From Holophagaceae bacterium (GTDB lineage Bacteria; Acidobacteriota; Holophagae; Holophagales; Holophagaceae), in NCBI GenBank assembly GCA_016722505.1, contig JADKJH010000008.1, forward strand, positions 31,854 through 95,853: a DNA stretch of 64,000 nucleotides, written 5' to 3'. A model generated the notes under the pieces. That model did no database searches and was not told where the DNA came from. It saw only the letters and a list, made by a program, of their open reading frames with translations. The first letter of the stretch is position 1. The number at the start of each line of letters is the position of its first letter. Below, in pieces: positions 27,356 to 37,247 of the stretch. A program made the translations under genes and the position numbers.

Positions 27356-30300
27356 CTAGGCCCCTTCTGGATTCCAATTTCTTCGTTCGGCCACGAGATC
27401 GATGTCCAGGCGCTTGGCGGCGGTGTAGAGGGCGGGGCGGGCGATGCCTAATGTTTCTGCGGCCTCGGTAGCGCGGAAACCGCAACGGCGCAGGGTCTCC
27501 AGCAGCAGGCGCCGCTGAAAGCCGTGGGTGGCTTCTTCCCAAGACCGGGATTGATATTCCGGCTGCTGGAGTTCGGGGAAATGCTCCATCTTCAAAGTTC
27601 CAGTTCCGCAGCGCAGCAGGGCGCGTTCAATGGCATGGCGGAGTTCGCGCACGTTGCCAGGCCAGGGCAGCTTGGCCAAGGATTGGGCCAGACCCGTGGC
27701 CAGTTCAGGCGCATCCCGCTTGCTCGTCTTCGCGATCATGGAGACGAGCCGCGGCAGCAGATAGGGAAACTCATGGCTGCGTTCCCGGAGGCTTGGCAAG
27801 CGCAGCGCCGTGCCCTGCAGCCGGTAAAGCAGATCGCGGCGGAAGGCGCCAGCCGCAGCCAGTTCCTCCAAAGGACGGTGCGTCGCCGAAACAAACCGGA
27901 CATCCACGCGCACAGATCGGTCGCTGCCGACTTTCCGAACCTCATGTTCCTGGATCACCCGGAGCAGAAGCGATTGCAGGCGCGGAGAAAGATCCGCGAC
28001 TTCATCGAGGAAAAGCGTGCCTGCCTGGGCGCTTTCGATGGCGCCTTTGCGATCTGATGCCGCCCCGGTGAAAGCGCCCCGGACATGGCCGAAAAGCTCG
28101 GATTCCATCAGGCTTTCGGAGAAGGCCGAGCAGTTCACTGGCACTAGGGGGCCAGGACGGCCGGACCTACGGTGCACTTCCCGCGCGGTGAGTTCTTTTC
28201 CGGTTCCGGTGGGACCGAGTATGAGGACTGGCAGCTCCGAAGGCGCTACCCTTGCCAATTCGCGAAGCAGTGTGGCCATGGGTTCGCTGCCATCCGTGAG
28301 CAACTCTCCACCCTCAGGCACCGGTTCCGCTTGTATGCCAGGGTTGAGTTTCGCGAGCCATGGGGCAAGCAGTTGCGGGTCCAATGGCGGCTCCAATGAT
28401 TCGCCGGGTTTCAAGGCCAGCAGCGCCGAGCCCACGGCAGAGCCTTCCCAATGCAGGGGGAAGCCCCACCAGATCCATCCCCGCAATTCACACGGCGCCA
28501 CCTGGCCATCCTGGTGAAGTCGGCTCAACAAGCCCTCGGGCGGCGGTTCCCCATGGCCTATGGTCTCCATGGGATTCCCCCATACCAGCCAAACCGGGCG
28601 GGTGCGCGTCGAAAGCCAGCGGCTGAGCAATTCCCGTGGATCCAGTTCCATACTGAGAGCTGGCGAAGGCCACAGCAGGCGAAGGCGATCCTGATGATGG
28701 CTCATGGCGGCGCGATCCGCGATGGCTTGGAGAGCCAGCAGCACCGATGGATTCCGTTCGCTTTCCCGCGCTTCGAGCAGGGCGAGGCCCGCTTCAAGCC
28801 GCAAAAAATGGCTGGGGCAGGCTTCCCATGCGCTCCAAAAATCCTGTGATTCCGCATGGCCCCGAAGCAGGCGGTGGAACTCCCATAGCAGGCGCTGCTC
28901 TGGATGGAGAAAGGGTGGCGGAGGTTCGATCATTTCACCTAGCGAAGCTTCAAACAACAGTTTGGAGCCTTCATCTGCGATGTGTGGCAGGGCCTCGCGA
29001 ATCCAGTCCTGGCGGCCTGTTTCAAGGCCACGCTGACCGATCAGCACCCATGCGTGGGGTTCCTCGGGAAAGATTTCCGTCAATGCCCGCAGCCGGTTCA
29101 AAGCTGTTTTCCAATCACCTCCGACGATGAGCCGGTTCACCTCGTTCAATTCTTTGAAGGGGCTCAGCGGCTTAGCCTGCGCCTTCTGCCAGAAAGGCAA
29201 ATTCTGGTGGTCGGCCCAATGCAGCGCCGCCAGTTCGGCGTTGGCCGCGGCGCGGTCGCTCCAGAACGGCGAATCCAACCGCTCAAAGTGGGCATGAGCC
29301 AAGGTGAAGGCGCGGAGGGCGGTTTCGAGATCCTGGGCGAAATAGGCACGCCGGCCTTCTGCCATCCAATGGAAGGGATCTGCGCAAGGATGCGCACGAC
29401 TTCCCCAGCTGGGATAGCCGGCCACGGTTTCTGGGAGGTCTGCCCCCCATCGCACCCGCAGCCGGTCCCAGGTTGGGTCGTTGCTCGGCGCAGGACAGGA
29501 GGGTCGAGGTGACCCGGAAAGATCAGCGTTGATGATGGACGTCCAGCCATCGGGATGCTTCGATCGGACATCGCCATCCAGCAATTCGCGAAAGCTGCCA
29601 TCAGGTTCATCCCCGAGCGCGAGGGAAGGCGGAAGATGAGCAGTGGAGGGACCTTTGCCTCTTGCGAAGGCGCGGACCTGCGGCGCGATCATCCATTGGC
29701 CATCGGTGAGTTCGAGCAACCAGCCAGTGCCGATGCGATCACGCAAAGTGTCCGGTAGTTCCTTCAGGACAAACGGCTCAAGGAAGGGCCGCAACCGATC
29801 AAAGGGAACGTCTCCCAGCGCCCCTTCGGGCAGGAGCCTGCCTTCGGCATCAATCGAACGAAGCAGGCAGGGCCACCAGTCTTGCGGCAGTGTTTTGACC
29901 GCATCAGGAATCAGGATGTCGAGAAAGGGTGGGAGTTCCAGCCTACCGGATTCATCCACCGCGCCGAGCAGCGGGATCCAGCGCTGCCGTGTGGGACGAT
30001 CCAGCAGCACCGACCCATAGGCCATGAAAGGCGTGCCATCGCCTTCGAGCAGGGCGGACCAGCACCAGGTGAGCAGCGGGTCTTCCTTGGGGCCTTTCAA
30101 GTGCGCGGGGATCTTCGAGCTTCCGTGGCGCAGCAACGAAATCCAGGCTGGGTCTGGTTGTGGATCCCACTGGTTTGGGGTGGTTGCTGGGCGCGGTCCG
30201 AAGGGACGCCGGGCCTCCCATGCGCAACGAGACCACCGGTTGTCGCGGCCGCCCATGAGCCAAGCCTCGCTGATGGCAAAAAGCGCCCAGGGAAGATCGC

Positions 30301-30367
30301 CCCATTTGCGCCCACGGGTCAGCGGCCATGGCGTTTTCCAATGGCCCAGCCAGGCGGACTGGAGCAT
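27356..30367 (-). CDS. Sigma-54-dependent activator with very long novel N-terminal region
   Basis: A 1003-aa protein. The C-terminal 290 residues are a complete sigma-54 AAA+ activator: Walker A GPTGTGKE (718-725), the sigma-54-contacting loop GAFTGA (764-769), Walker B GTLFLDEVADL, WPGNVRELRHAIERAL, and a Fis-type helix-turn-helix (RATEAAETLGIARPALY). The first 710 residues contain no response-receiver, PAS, GAF or V4R motif; about 370-560 read like helical TPR-type repeats (EGRRAYFAQDLETALRAFTLAHAHF, NRLIVGGDWKTALNRLRALTEIFPEEPHAWVLIG). The ATG at 30367 overlaps the aroA stop as TGATG. Signal and targets are unknown. Confidence 0.8.
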   Translation of the reverse strand: MLQSAWLGHWKTPWPLTRGRKWGDLPWALFAISEAWLMGGRDNRWSRCAWEARRPFGPRPATTPNQWDPQPDPAWISLLRHGSSKIPAHLKGPKEDPLLTWCWSALLEGDGTPFMAYGSVLLDRPTRQRWIPLLGAVDESGRLELPPFLDILIPDAVKTLPQDWWPCLLRSIDAEGRLLPEGALGDVPFDRLRPFLEPFVLKELPDTLRDRIGTGWLLELTDGQWMIAPQVRAFARGKGPSTAHLPPSLALGDEPDGSFRELLDGDVRSKHPDGWTSIINADLSGSPRPSCPAPSNDPTWDRLRVRWGADLPETVAGYPSWGSRAHPCADPFHWMAEGRRAYFAQDLETALRAFTLAHAHFERLDSPFWSDRAAANAELAALHWADHQNLPFWQKAQAKPLSPFKELNEVNRLIVGGDWKTALNRLRALTEIFPEEPHAWVLIGQRGLETGRQDWIREALPHIADEGSKLLFEASLGEMIEPPPPFLHPEQRLLWEFHRLLRGHAESQDFWSAWEACPSHFLRLEAGLALLEARESERNPSVLLALQAIADRAAMSHHQDRLRLLWPSPALSMELDPRELLSRWLSTRTRPVWLVWGNPMETIGHGEPPPEGLLSRLHQDGQVAPCELRGWIWWGFPLHWEGSAVGSALLALKPGESLEPPLDPQLLAPWLAKLNPGIQAEPVPEGGELLTDGSEPMATLLRELARVAPSELPVLILGPTGTGKELTAREVHRRSGRPGPLVPVNCSAFSESLMESELFGHVRGAFTGAASDRKGAIESAQAGTLFLDEVADLSPRLQSLLLRVIQEHEVRKVGSDRSVRVDVRFVSATHRPLEELAAAGAFRRDLLYRLQGTALRLPSLRERSHEFPYLLPRLVSMIAKTSKRDAPELATGLAQSLAKLPWPGNVRELRHAIERALLRCGTGTLKMEHFPELQQPEYQSRSWEEATHGFQRRLLLETLRRCGFRATEAAETLGIARPALYTAAKRLDIDLVAERRNWNPEGA

Positions 30368-31655
30368 CACGGAGTCCTCCGCAACATCTCTTTCCACACC
30401 TCCCAAAAGTCCGGGAAGGTCTTTGCCACACACGCCGGATCTTTCAATAAACCGCCGCACCTCAATGCGCCAACGGCCGCGGCGAAGGCCATGCGGTGAT
30501 CGTTGCGCGGATCAAACGGAGACTGTGCTCCAAGCGACCTGGGGGCAGCATCCTTGGCAGGGCGGATCTCCAGCGTATGGTCACCGATGACCTCGGCTTC
30601 GCCGCCCAGCCAGCGCACCAATTCTGCTGAGGCCTCCAGGCGATCACATTCCTTGTGGGGAAGGGTCTGCAGTCCGGTCAGCGTGGAGGGTTCCGGCCCG
30701 AGAGCGCAGGTGGCCGCCAACACTGGGCCGAGATCAGGGCAGAGGGTGAGATCAGCGTGGATGCCCCGCAGCATGGGGCCCGAAAGCGACAGCCGATTCC
30801 CGTGCCAACGGCTAGTGCAACCTGCGTCTACAAGAATGCTTTCAATCGCGCGGTCGCCCTGGGGATCATCCGGATCCAAGGGGCCCAAGCTGATGCTTCG
30901 TCCCGTTACGGCCGCCGCGGCGAGAAAAGCCGCGGCGCCGCTCCAATCACCGGGAAGCACCGTTTCCACTGCATCGAGCTGGTTGCCAGGGATGTGCCAG
31001 GAAGACTCCCGCAATTCGCTATCACAGCCGAAGCGCGCGAGCCAATAGCGTGTGATCTCCAGATAGCTGGCGCTCGCGACGGGTTTGTCCCAGGAAAGAT
31101 TGCCACCCTACGGAGACCGGCCGTGGCGAGCGCTAGCCCGGTGATGAATTGGCTGCTTAGGCTGCCATCGATCGCCACCTCCAACTGCTCCGGAGTTTCG
31201 GGGACCGGATGGAGCCAAGCTCCGTTTCCTTCGAGTTTCCATTTCGCGCCTAAGGCTAAAAGAGGCGCCAGCAGGGGTCCCAGAGGCCTTTCGAAAAGCC
31301 GGGCGGCGCCGTTGATCCGCATAGGAACCTTGGCGCTCAAGGCGAGCCAAGGAAGCAGGAAACGCAGAGTCGTGCCCGAGGCACCGACATAGAGCGGCGC
31401 AGCCGCATTGGGGGCGAACCCGCCGGAGATGCTCCAGGCGTCTTCCAGCTCGACCACCGGCAGACCCAATGTCCAAAGGCATTCACGCATCCATCGCGTG
31501 TCCTCAGCCTCAAGCCCGCCATGCAAGATGGATGTGCCTGGCGCCATCGCGGCCAACAGCAGCGCACGGTTCGTCACGGATTTCGAACCCGGAACCTCCA
31601 CCTCGCCCAAAGCGGCACCAAGCGGCAGTGTGTCCTGCAAAAGTGACAAATTCAT
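30367..31655 (-). CDS. aroA: 3-phosphoshikimate 1-carboxyvinyltransferase (EPSP synthase), apparent frameshift
   Basis: AroA condenses shikimate-3-phosphate with PEP. PGSKSVTNRALLLAA, ASGTTLRFLL, SSQFITGLALA, then after a phase change DWSGAAAFLA, PHKECDRLEA and NDHRMAFAAAVGAL cover the whole enzyme (about 429 aa). The break is near 31108: adding one base restores GGNLSWDKPVASASYLEITRYW into RESSWHIPGNQLD. As an essential shikimate enzyme with no other lesion, a sequencing error is likely. The PEP loop is somewhat divergent (PHKECDRL for RVKETDRL). Its stop overlaps the sigma-54 activator start. Confidence 0.88.
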
Positions 31656-31697
31656 TATCGAAGGGTGACTGGTGCGCGGTTTTGCCGCAACACATCA

Positions 31698-33650
31698 TCA
31701 AATGGAATCCTGCCGCTTCTCTTCCAATTCCATCCAAGCCATTTCCAGGACTTCCAGCGCGGTCTTGGCAGCATCGCGGTCTTTCAGGGCCTGATGCCCA
31801 AGCGCATCAGCGGTGATGAATGCTGAGGGGTGTGAGAGGCTGGCGTCCAGCGTGGCGATGCGTTTGTGGAGGTCAGCCATTTGAGCCTCCACCTCCAACA
31901 GTTGGCGCTGCTCTTTTTGCGTGAGTCCTGGTTTTTTGGCTTTTGGGGCTTCCACTTTGGCATAGGTCCTGGTGTTATCGGCCTTGGCGCCACCGGCCTC
32001 TAGCGCCTCTGCCGTTCGTTGTGCACGCAGGCTTTTCACGGTGGAGGGGCTACCTTCGTACAGCTCCCATAGGGGTGATCCAGCTCCGTTCCACGCCAAG
32101 GTGTGTGTGGCCACCTGATCCAGGAAGAACCTGTCATGGCTCACGAGCAGCAGGGTTCCCGGATAGTCCTGGAGGGCCTCTTCGAGGTTTTGCAAAGTCG
32201 GGATGTCGAGATCGTTGGTGGGTTCGTCCAGCACCAGCAGATCCACCGGATGCAGCATGGTGCGCGCCAGCAGCAGGCGGTTGCGCTCGCCGCCGCTGAG
32301 GGTTGCGGCCACGCGCTTCTGCTGGTCCACAGGAAAGCCGAACCGCGTGAGGTAGACGTGGGCCAGGATGTCCGAGCCGCCGATGTGCACCACCGCCGCG
32401 CGCTCCGCCAAGTTATCCAGCACCGAGGCATCGCTGTCCAGCTCGCCGCGGCCCTGGCTAATGACGGAGATGGAGATTTTGGGATGCCGGGTCAATTCGC
32501 CCTCAGCCTGGAGATCTCCCATGAGCACTTTCAGCAGCGTGGATTTGCCGCAGCCGTTAGGGCCCAGCAGTGCGATGCGCATCCCACGCTGCAACACTAG
32601 ATCCAGGCCGCCCAGAAGATCGGCGCTGTCGGGGTTATAACGGAAATGCAGGTCGCGGCCGGACACGAGCGCATCGCTGCGGTTGGATCCTCCCGCGAAG
32701 GTGAGTTTCTCGCGGGATTCGCTGCGGCTGCGGTCGTCCACGTCCTCCTTCAGATCCAATACGTCCTGGATGCGAAGCTTCGATTTGCGCGTGCGGGCTT
32801 TGGCGCCCCGCCGCAGCCAGGCCATCTCCCGGCGCAGGCGGTTCTGCATGTGGTCCGTCAAGCGCGCCTCGCGGAATTCCTGATCGGCTTTCAGCAGCAA
32901 GTAGTCGCTGTAGGAGCCTTCATACACCGCCAGCTTGCCGCCTTCCAGTTCGAGCATCTTCTCCACCACCGAATCCAGCAGGTGGCGGTCGTGGGTGATG
33001 AGGAGCAGCGCGCCTTCGAAGCCCAGCAGCCAGGCTTCGAGCTTTTCCACCTGCTCGGGATCGAGATGATTGGTGGGCTCGTCCAGCACCAGCACATCGG
33101 GATCCTTGAGCCAGGCCTGGGCCAGCGCCACGCGCTTGCGCCAGCCGCCGGAAAGCGATTCCACATCTGCTTCCACGTCCGTCAGCCCCCAGGTGGTGCA
33201 GGCTTCTTTCAGCCGCGGCTCCAGATCCCAACCCATGTGATGCAGGTGATGTTCGATGGCGTCCAGTTCCTGATGGAGCCGCTCAGCCTTTGAATCATGG
33301 ACGCTTGCCCCGCCATCGCCGTGCAGCTCTTCATGGATGGCCGCGTGCCGGTCCAAGAGCTTCCTGTGATCTTTCAGAGCATCTTCCAGTGCCTGGCGCA
33401 CGGTAGCGCCGGGGGCGAAGTGCGGCTCCTGGCTGAGGCGCGCCACGCGCAGGCCTTGGGTCATGATCACTTCACCGCTGTCGGGTGCCTCCACTCCTGC
33501 GAGAAGCTTGAAAAGGGTGCTTTTGCCGGCGCCGTTGCGGCCGATGAGGCCTACTTTTTCACCTTCCTGCAACCCGAAGCTGAGGGAGTCCAGAATGGGC
33601 TGGGCGCCGTAGGCTTTGCTGACGTTGACCAGGGATAGCGCGACTGGCAT
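31698..33650 (-). CDS. uup: ABC-F family ATPase, Uup-like
   Basis: A 650-aa soluble protein with two ABC cassettes and no membrane domain. The first has GRNGAGKST, SLSGGWRKR and LVLDEPTNHLDPEQ; the second has GPNGCGKST, TLSGGERNR and LVLDEPTNDLDIPT. The linker between them contains WLRRGAKARTRKSKLRIQ, characteristic of Uup, and the C-terminal 80 residues form a coiled coil. ABC-F proteins act on the ribosome or on branched DNA intermediates; Uup is linked to both. It starts with ATG at 33650 and ends 42 bases before aroA. Confidence 0.9.
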   Translation of the reverse strand: MPVALSLVNVSKAYGAQPILDSLSFGLQEGEKVGLIGRNGAGKSTLFKLLAGVEAPDSGEVIMTQGLRVARLSQEPHFAPGATVRQALEDALKDHRKLLDRHAAIHEELHGDGGASVHDSKAERLHQELDAIEHHLHHMGWDLEPRLKEACTTWGLTDVEADVESLSGGWRKRVALAQAWLKDPDVLVLDEPTNHLDPEQVEKLEAWLLGFEGALLLITHDRHLLDSVVEKMLELEGGKLAVYEGSYSDYLLLKADQEFREARLTDHMQNRLRREMAWLRRGAKARTRKSKLRIQDVLDLKEDVDDRSRSESREKLTFAGGSNRSDALVSGRDLHFRYNPDSADLLGGLDLVLQRGMRIALLGPNGCGKSTLLKVLMGDLQAEGELTRHPKISISVISQGRGELDSDASVLDNLAERAAVVHIGGSDILAHVYLTRFGFPVDQQKRVAATLSGGERNRLLLARTMLHPVDLLVLDEPTNDLDIPTLQNLEEALQDYPGTLLLVSHDRFFLDQVATHTLAWNGAGSPLWELYEGSPSTVKSLRAQRTAEALEAGGAKADNTRTYAKVEAPKAKKPGLTQKEQRQLLEVEAQMADLHKRIATLDASLSHPSAFITADALGHQALKDRDAAKTALEVLEMAWMELEEKRQDSI

Positions 33651-33831
33651 TACTACTCCAATACTGCAATCCTCCAGATTCTCATGGATCAGGAAAGGTA
33701 CATCGCGGGAATTCGGGCGATGAAGTGTTGCTTCTGTGAGAAGGGGAATGGGCGACCGTGGAGAGCCGACTTCAAGAAACCAATTGATGGAAAATTACAA
33801 TTTTTTGTTCGATGGAAATTGGCTGAACCGA

Positions 33832-36800
33832 TTACCAGGCATGGAAACCGAGCACGGGAAGCACTGTGGGGGTCCATATTATCCGCCCAAGTCCAAGTTT
33901 TCCTTGGGGGCCGTCAGAGCCCCATACCCATAGGTTTCCAGCGGCGTCGATGGCGGCGGAGGTTTCATCCCTTGAGTAGATTTTCCGGATGCTGGGCAGC
34001 CCCGGGACCCGAACGGGTACTGTGGCATCCAAGGTGTTCCCGGTCCCTAGCTGACCATTCATGTTTCGACCCCAGGCCCAAACGTTTCCATCACTGGTGA
34101 GCGCCAAGGTGTGATTGCTCCCCACAGTCAGACTTGTAAGGGTTCCAGGAGGCTGTGGAGCACGGATCGGAACCGCCCCAATGCCTTCCCCCCAAGCCCA
34201 CAGGCTGCCATCAGTTTTCAGGACATAGGATCGGTTAGCTCCGGCGAAAACGCCTTTGACGGCGTTCAGCCCAGGGATAGGTGCAAAGGACCAGGATTGA
34301 GAGGTGGTCAAAATACCCAGCTGCCCTTCAACGTTCCGACCCGTGGCGAGTACGGTTCCATCAGCCTTAAGGGCCAGCGAATGGGCTGCGCCGACGGCGA
34401 TGTCCAGGAGGCCGGTTAGTGCTGGAACCGCCTCACCGCCATCGATGGTCCAGGGGACCTCTCCGATTCCAAGTTGGCCGGAGGTGCAGCTTCCCCATGC
34501 CCAGATCGATCCATCTTGTTGGAGGGCAAGGCCGTGCCCGTCGCTGGCGGCCATTCGCTGAAGGTTGGTGGGTTGGAGATAGTTCGACACTCCACCCCAG
34601 ACCCATTCCAGGTATCCATTAGCCCCGTAGGGAAAACGCGGAAAGTTCATCAGGGCGGCCCCTTGGGAAAGCCCCGAAGGCGTTCCCGTTGGCGCTGGGG
34701 TCGGAGCTGCGTGATATAGGGGGACTTGTTGGGTACTCCCCACTGGAAGCATAGGGTTATTGACCATCGATCCCCAACCCCAGAGGGAGCCATCTGTTTT
34801 TCGGACCGCCATGCAGGCCCCTCCCAAGATGGCCCAATCCACAGGCCCCAAGCCGGGGACCACAACCGGACTGGTTTGGGCAACCGTGCCTCCGAATCCC
34901 AATTCCCCCCAATCGTTCATCCCCATTGCGACCAAGGTGCCGTCTTTCCGAAGGAATACTTTGTCTCCCCCGCGAACAACGTTGGAAACAGCGACTGGGG
35001 CCGAATCCCTAAGCACGGATCCATCGGACTTGATAAGGGTGTGCGCAGCGGTATAGCTCACCAGATCAGCTCCCCAGTTGTTGAAGAGAGGATAATTTCC
35101 AAAAATGTTGAATATGACGCGTCCTAACCCCGAGGCTACACCCCCTTCATGAATGGCCCAGGCGCCCTCAAACGGCATGACTTGCGGGCTGGACGTACCG
35201 CTGCCTCCCCACGCCCAAACTCTGCCGTTCTCATCCATGGCCAGGGACTCGAGATCCTTTGCCGCGACCACCACGCACTTCGGTAGCCCAAGCACTTGGG
35301 TAGGCCCTGTGACAGAGGAATGGGATCCATTCCCCAGCTGGCCTCCGATATTGGAGCCCCAGGCCCAAACGCTGCCATCGGACCTGAGGGCGAGCGCATG
35401 GGCAGATCCCGGCGCCATTTGAACCACTGAATCCAAGCCTGGCACCGCCAGTGGGATCGTGGAATTTGCAGGCGAGGCTTGCCCTAGCTGTCCCTGGTTA
35501 TTCTCCCCCCAAGCCCAGACTCTCCCGTCGGCGCAAAGGGCATAGGCATGACCTGGGACAGAAGTAGGAAGGGCGTCTGCCGCATTGGCAGAGCCAAAGA
35601 TCATACGCACCTGGTTCAACCCCTTGATCAGGGTGGGTGCTCCACGATGAGTCCTGCTTCCGTCACCCAATTGACCTGAGGTGTTGGAGCCCCAGGCCCA
35701 CGCTTGTCCCAAATTGTCGATGGCATAGGTGGAGGCAGACGATTCGGCGATTCCCCCAGATAGATAGACAACCTGGGCGGCGCTGACACTGGTGCCCGCC
35801 TCGTTCGTAATGGCCACCTTATAGCGTGTCGGGACTCCAGGATTAACGGTCAGAGGAACGCCGTTCTGCATGGAAATCCCGCCTGGAATCAGAACAGCTT
35901 GGCCATCGGTGAATCGGGCTGTTAGGCGGATTCCTTCCCGTGGCTCCGAATAGAGCGCGCTGGATACGAAACCATTCAAGATCGGTGGAGGGACAAGCCT
36001 TACGTTGAGACTTTTGTCCGCAGTGGCTCCCGCCAGATTGGTTACGACCATCGTGTAGGTCTGCCCTTGGGCTGGCGTGAGTTCCAGTGAGCCTGAACCG
36101 GAGTTTGGGATGGGAATATGTCCTGGGTTTATTTCTCCGCTTCCGTAATTGAAAGTGTAGCTAAGGCGTACCTTATCCCCTGAAGTAACCACGGGCTTAT
36201 CCACCAAGAATTCGGAGATTCTGGGGAGTTCCACCCCCTTGACCACAGACACTCCCTTGGCCTTTGAACCCGCCAAATTGATGACCTCGGCGGTGATGGT
36301 TGAGTCACCCGAATTCGTTGGCGTGAAGGTGATGCTTCTTCCCGTGTAGCTGTCGTTCCTTAACCATCCACGGGTCTCCCAGGAAGATGTATGGGAGTCC
36401 GGCGACCGGAAGCTTACGTTATAGCCGCTCTGGTTACGGTTAGCGTATGGCGCGGTAGTCCAGTTCTGCACCAGCGTCGCGTCCGGGGCAGGAACGATCG
36501 TGAAGGTGATCGAATCATTGGCTTCCTGTCCGGCAGGGCTGGTGACCTTACAGGAAAGTTGAACCGTACCGGTCGCTGGTGGGACAAAGGAGAGGCTAGA
36601 AAAACTCAAGGAGCTGGCTACTGTTCCGCCGGAAACGGTCCAAGCGAAATGAGAACCTGGCTGGTCTACGACCCAGGCGGAGTATGTTTCACCAGCGGTG
36701 ATGTAGGGAGCCTTGGGAAGGTTGTGGCTGATTTTGGCGCTTGGGAGCACGGTGACTGTGAGTGACTGATCCCAAGGTTTTCCGGACTTGTCATCCACAA

Positions 36801-37080
36801 CCAGCTTGTAGGTTTGAGTCACATGGGGGTTTACAGTCGTTGGGACATTAGGTTTCATTTCTAAAAAACCCGGTTCAATCCAGGCATCGAGGCCGTTGAA
36901 CTGTGCCGTCAATGCGGTGCTTTGTCCGGCAGTGATAGTTGAAGGGGTCGCGACAAAGGAGACGATCGGGGACCCAGGCAAACCACCACCGCTATTGCCA
37001 CCACCTCCGCAAGCCATGAAAACCAGGGTGGTGGCCCCACAAAAAACCAGACGGAGGAAGACAGAGAAAGAACGTCGCAT
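33832..37080 (-). CDS. Surface lipoprotein with Ig-like and RCC1 repeats
   Basis: A 1082-aa exported lipoprotein. The lipobox is VFMAC, followed by a Gly/Ser linker. The first 450 residues contain several Ig-like sandwiches with the recurring end TVNP.VTQTYKLVV. The remainder has RCC1-type blades with WAWGxNxxGQLG motifs (for example AWAWGSNTSGQLGDGS), enough for one or two seven-bladed propellers. The frame opens at 37128, but the ATG at 37080 with AAAGGT upstream directly precedes the signal peptide. Role unknown; binding or adhesion is plausible. It follows the transglutaminase gene on the same strand after 167 bp. Confidence 0.85.
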   Translation of the reverse strand: MRRSFSVFLRLVFCGATTLVFMACGGGGNSGGGLPGSPIVSFVATPSTITAGQSTALTAQFNGLDAWIEPGFLEMKPNVPTTVNPHVTQTYKLVVDDKSGKPWDQSLTVTVLPSAKISHNLPKAPYITAGETYSAWVVDQPGSHFAWTVSGGTVASSLSFSSLSFVPPATGTVQLSCKVTSPAGQEANDSITFTIVPAPDATLVQNWTTAPYANRNQSGYNVSFRSPDSHTSSWETRGWLRNDSYTGRSITFTPTNSGDSTITAEVINLAGSKAKGVSVVKGVELPRISEFLVDKPVVTSGDKVRLSYTFNYGSGEINPGHIPIPNSGSGSLELTPAQGQTYTMVVTNLAGATADKSLNVRLVPPPILNGFVSSALYSEPREGIRLTARFTDGQAVLIPGGISMQNGVPLTVNPGVPTRYKVAITNEAGTSVSAAQVVYLSGGIAESSASTYAIDNLGQAWAWGSNTSGQLGDGSRTHRGAPTLIKGLNQVRMIFGSANAADALPTSVPGHAYALCADGRVWAWGENNQGQLGQASPANSTIPLAVPGLDSVVQMAPGSAHALALRSDGSVWAWGSNIGGQLGNGSHSSVTGPTQVLGLPKCVVVAAKDLESLAMDENGRVWAWGGSGTSSPQVMPFEGAWAIHEGGVASGLGRVIFNIFGNYPLFNNWGADLVSYTAAHTLIKSDGSVLRDSAPVAVSNVVRGGDKVFLRKDGTLVAMGMNDWGELGFGGTVAQTSPVVVPGLGPVDWAILGGACMAVRKTDGSLWGWGSMVNNPMLPVGSTQQVPLYHAAPTPAPTGTPSGLSQGAALMNFPRFPYGANGYLEWVWGGVSNYLQPTNLQRMAASDGHGLALQQDGSIWAWGSCTSGQLGIGEVPWTIDGGEAVPALTGLLDIAVGAAHSLALKADGTVLATGRNVEGQLGILTTSQSWSFAPIPGLNAVKGVFAGANRSYVLKTDGSLWAWGEGIGAVPIRAPQPPGTLTSLTVGSNHTLALTSDGNVWAWGRNMNGQLGTGNTLDATVPVRVPGLPSIRKIYSRDETSAAIDAAGNLWVWGSDGPQGKLGLGRIIWTPTVLPVLGFHAW

Positions 37081-37247
37081 TGAGGGACCTTTGGTGAATA
37101 GAAGGCTGAGTTGACCTAGCCAAATCATCTGGCTTCATCCTATCCCGGCCATGATCGAGAGGTCACCGATATCCGAATCCATAATTGGAATTCCCCGTTG
37201 GGTGGTTTCCAGCATTAGGTATTATTCAGGGTGCTGAGTCCATTTCC

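Noticed and set aside
33684..34100. 138-codon plus-strand frame
   Set aside because: Mostly antisense to the RCC1 lipoprotein gene, Arg/Trp-rich, no ribosome site.
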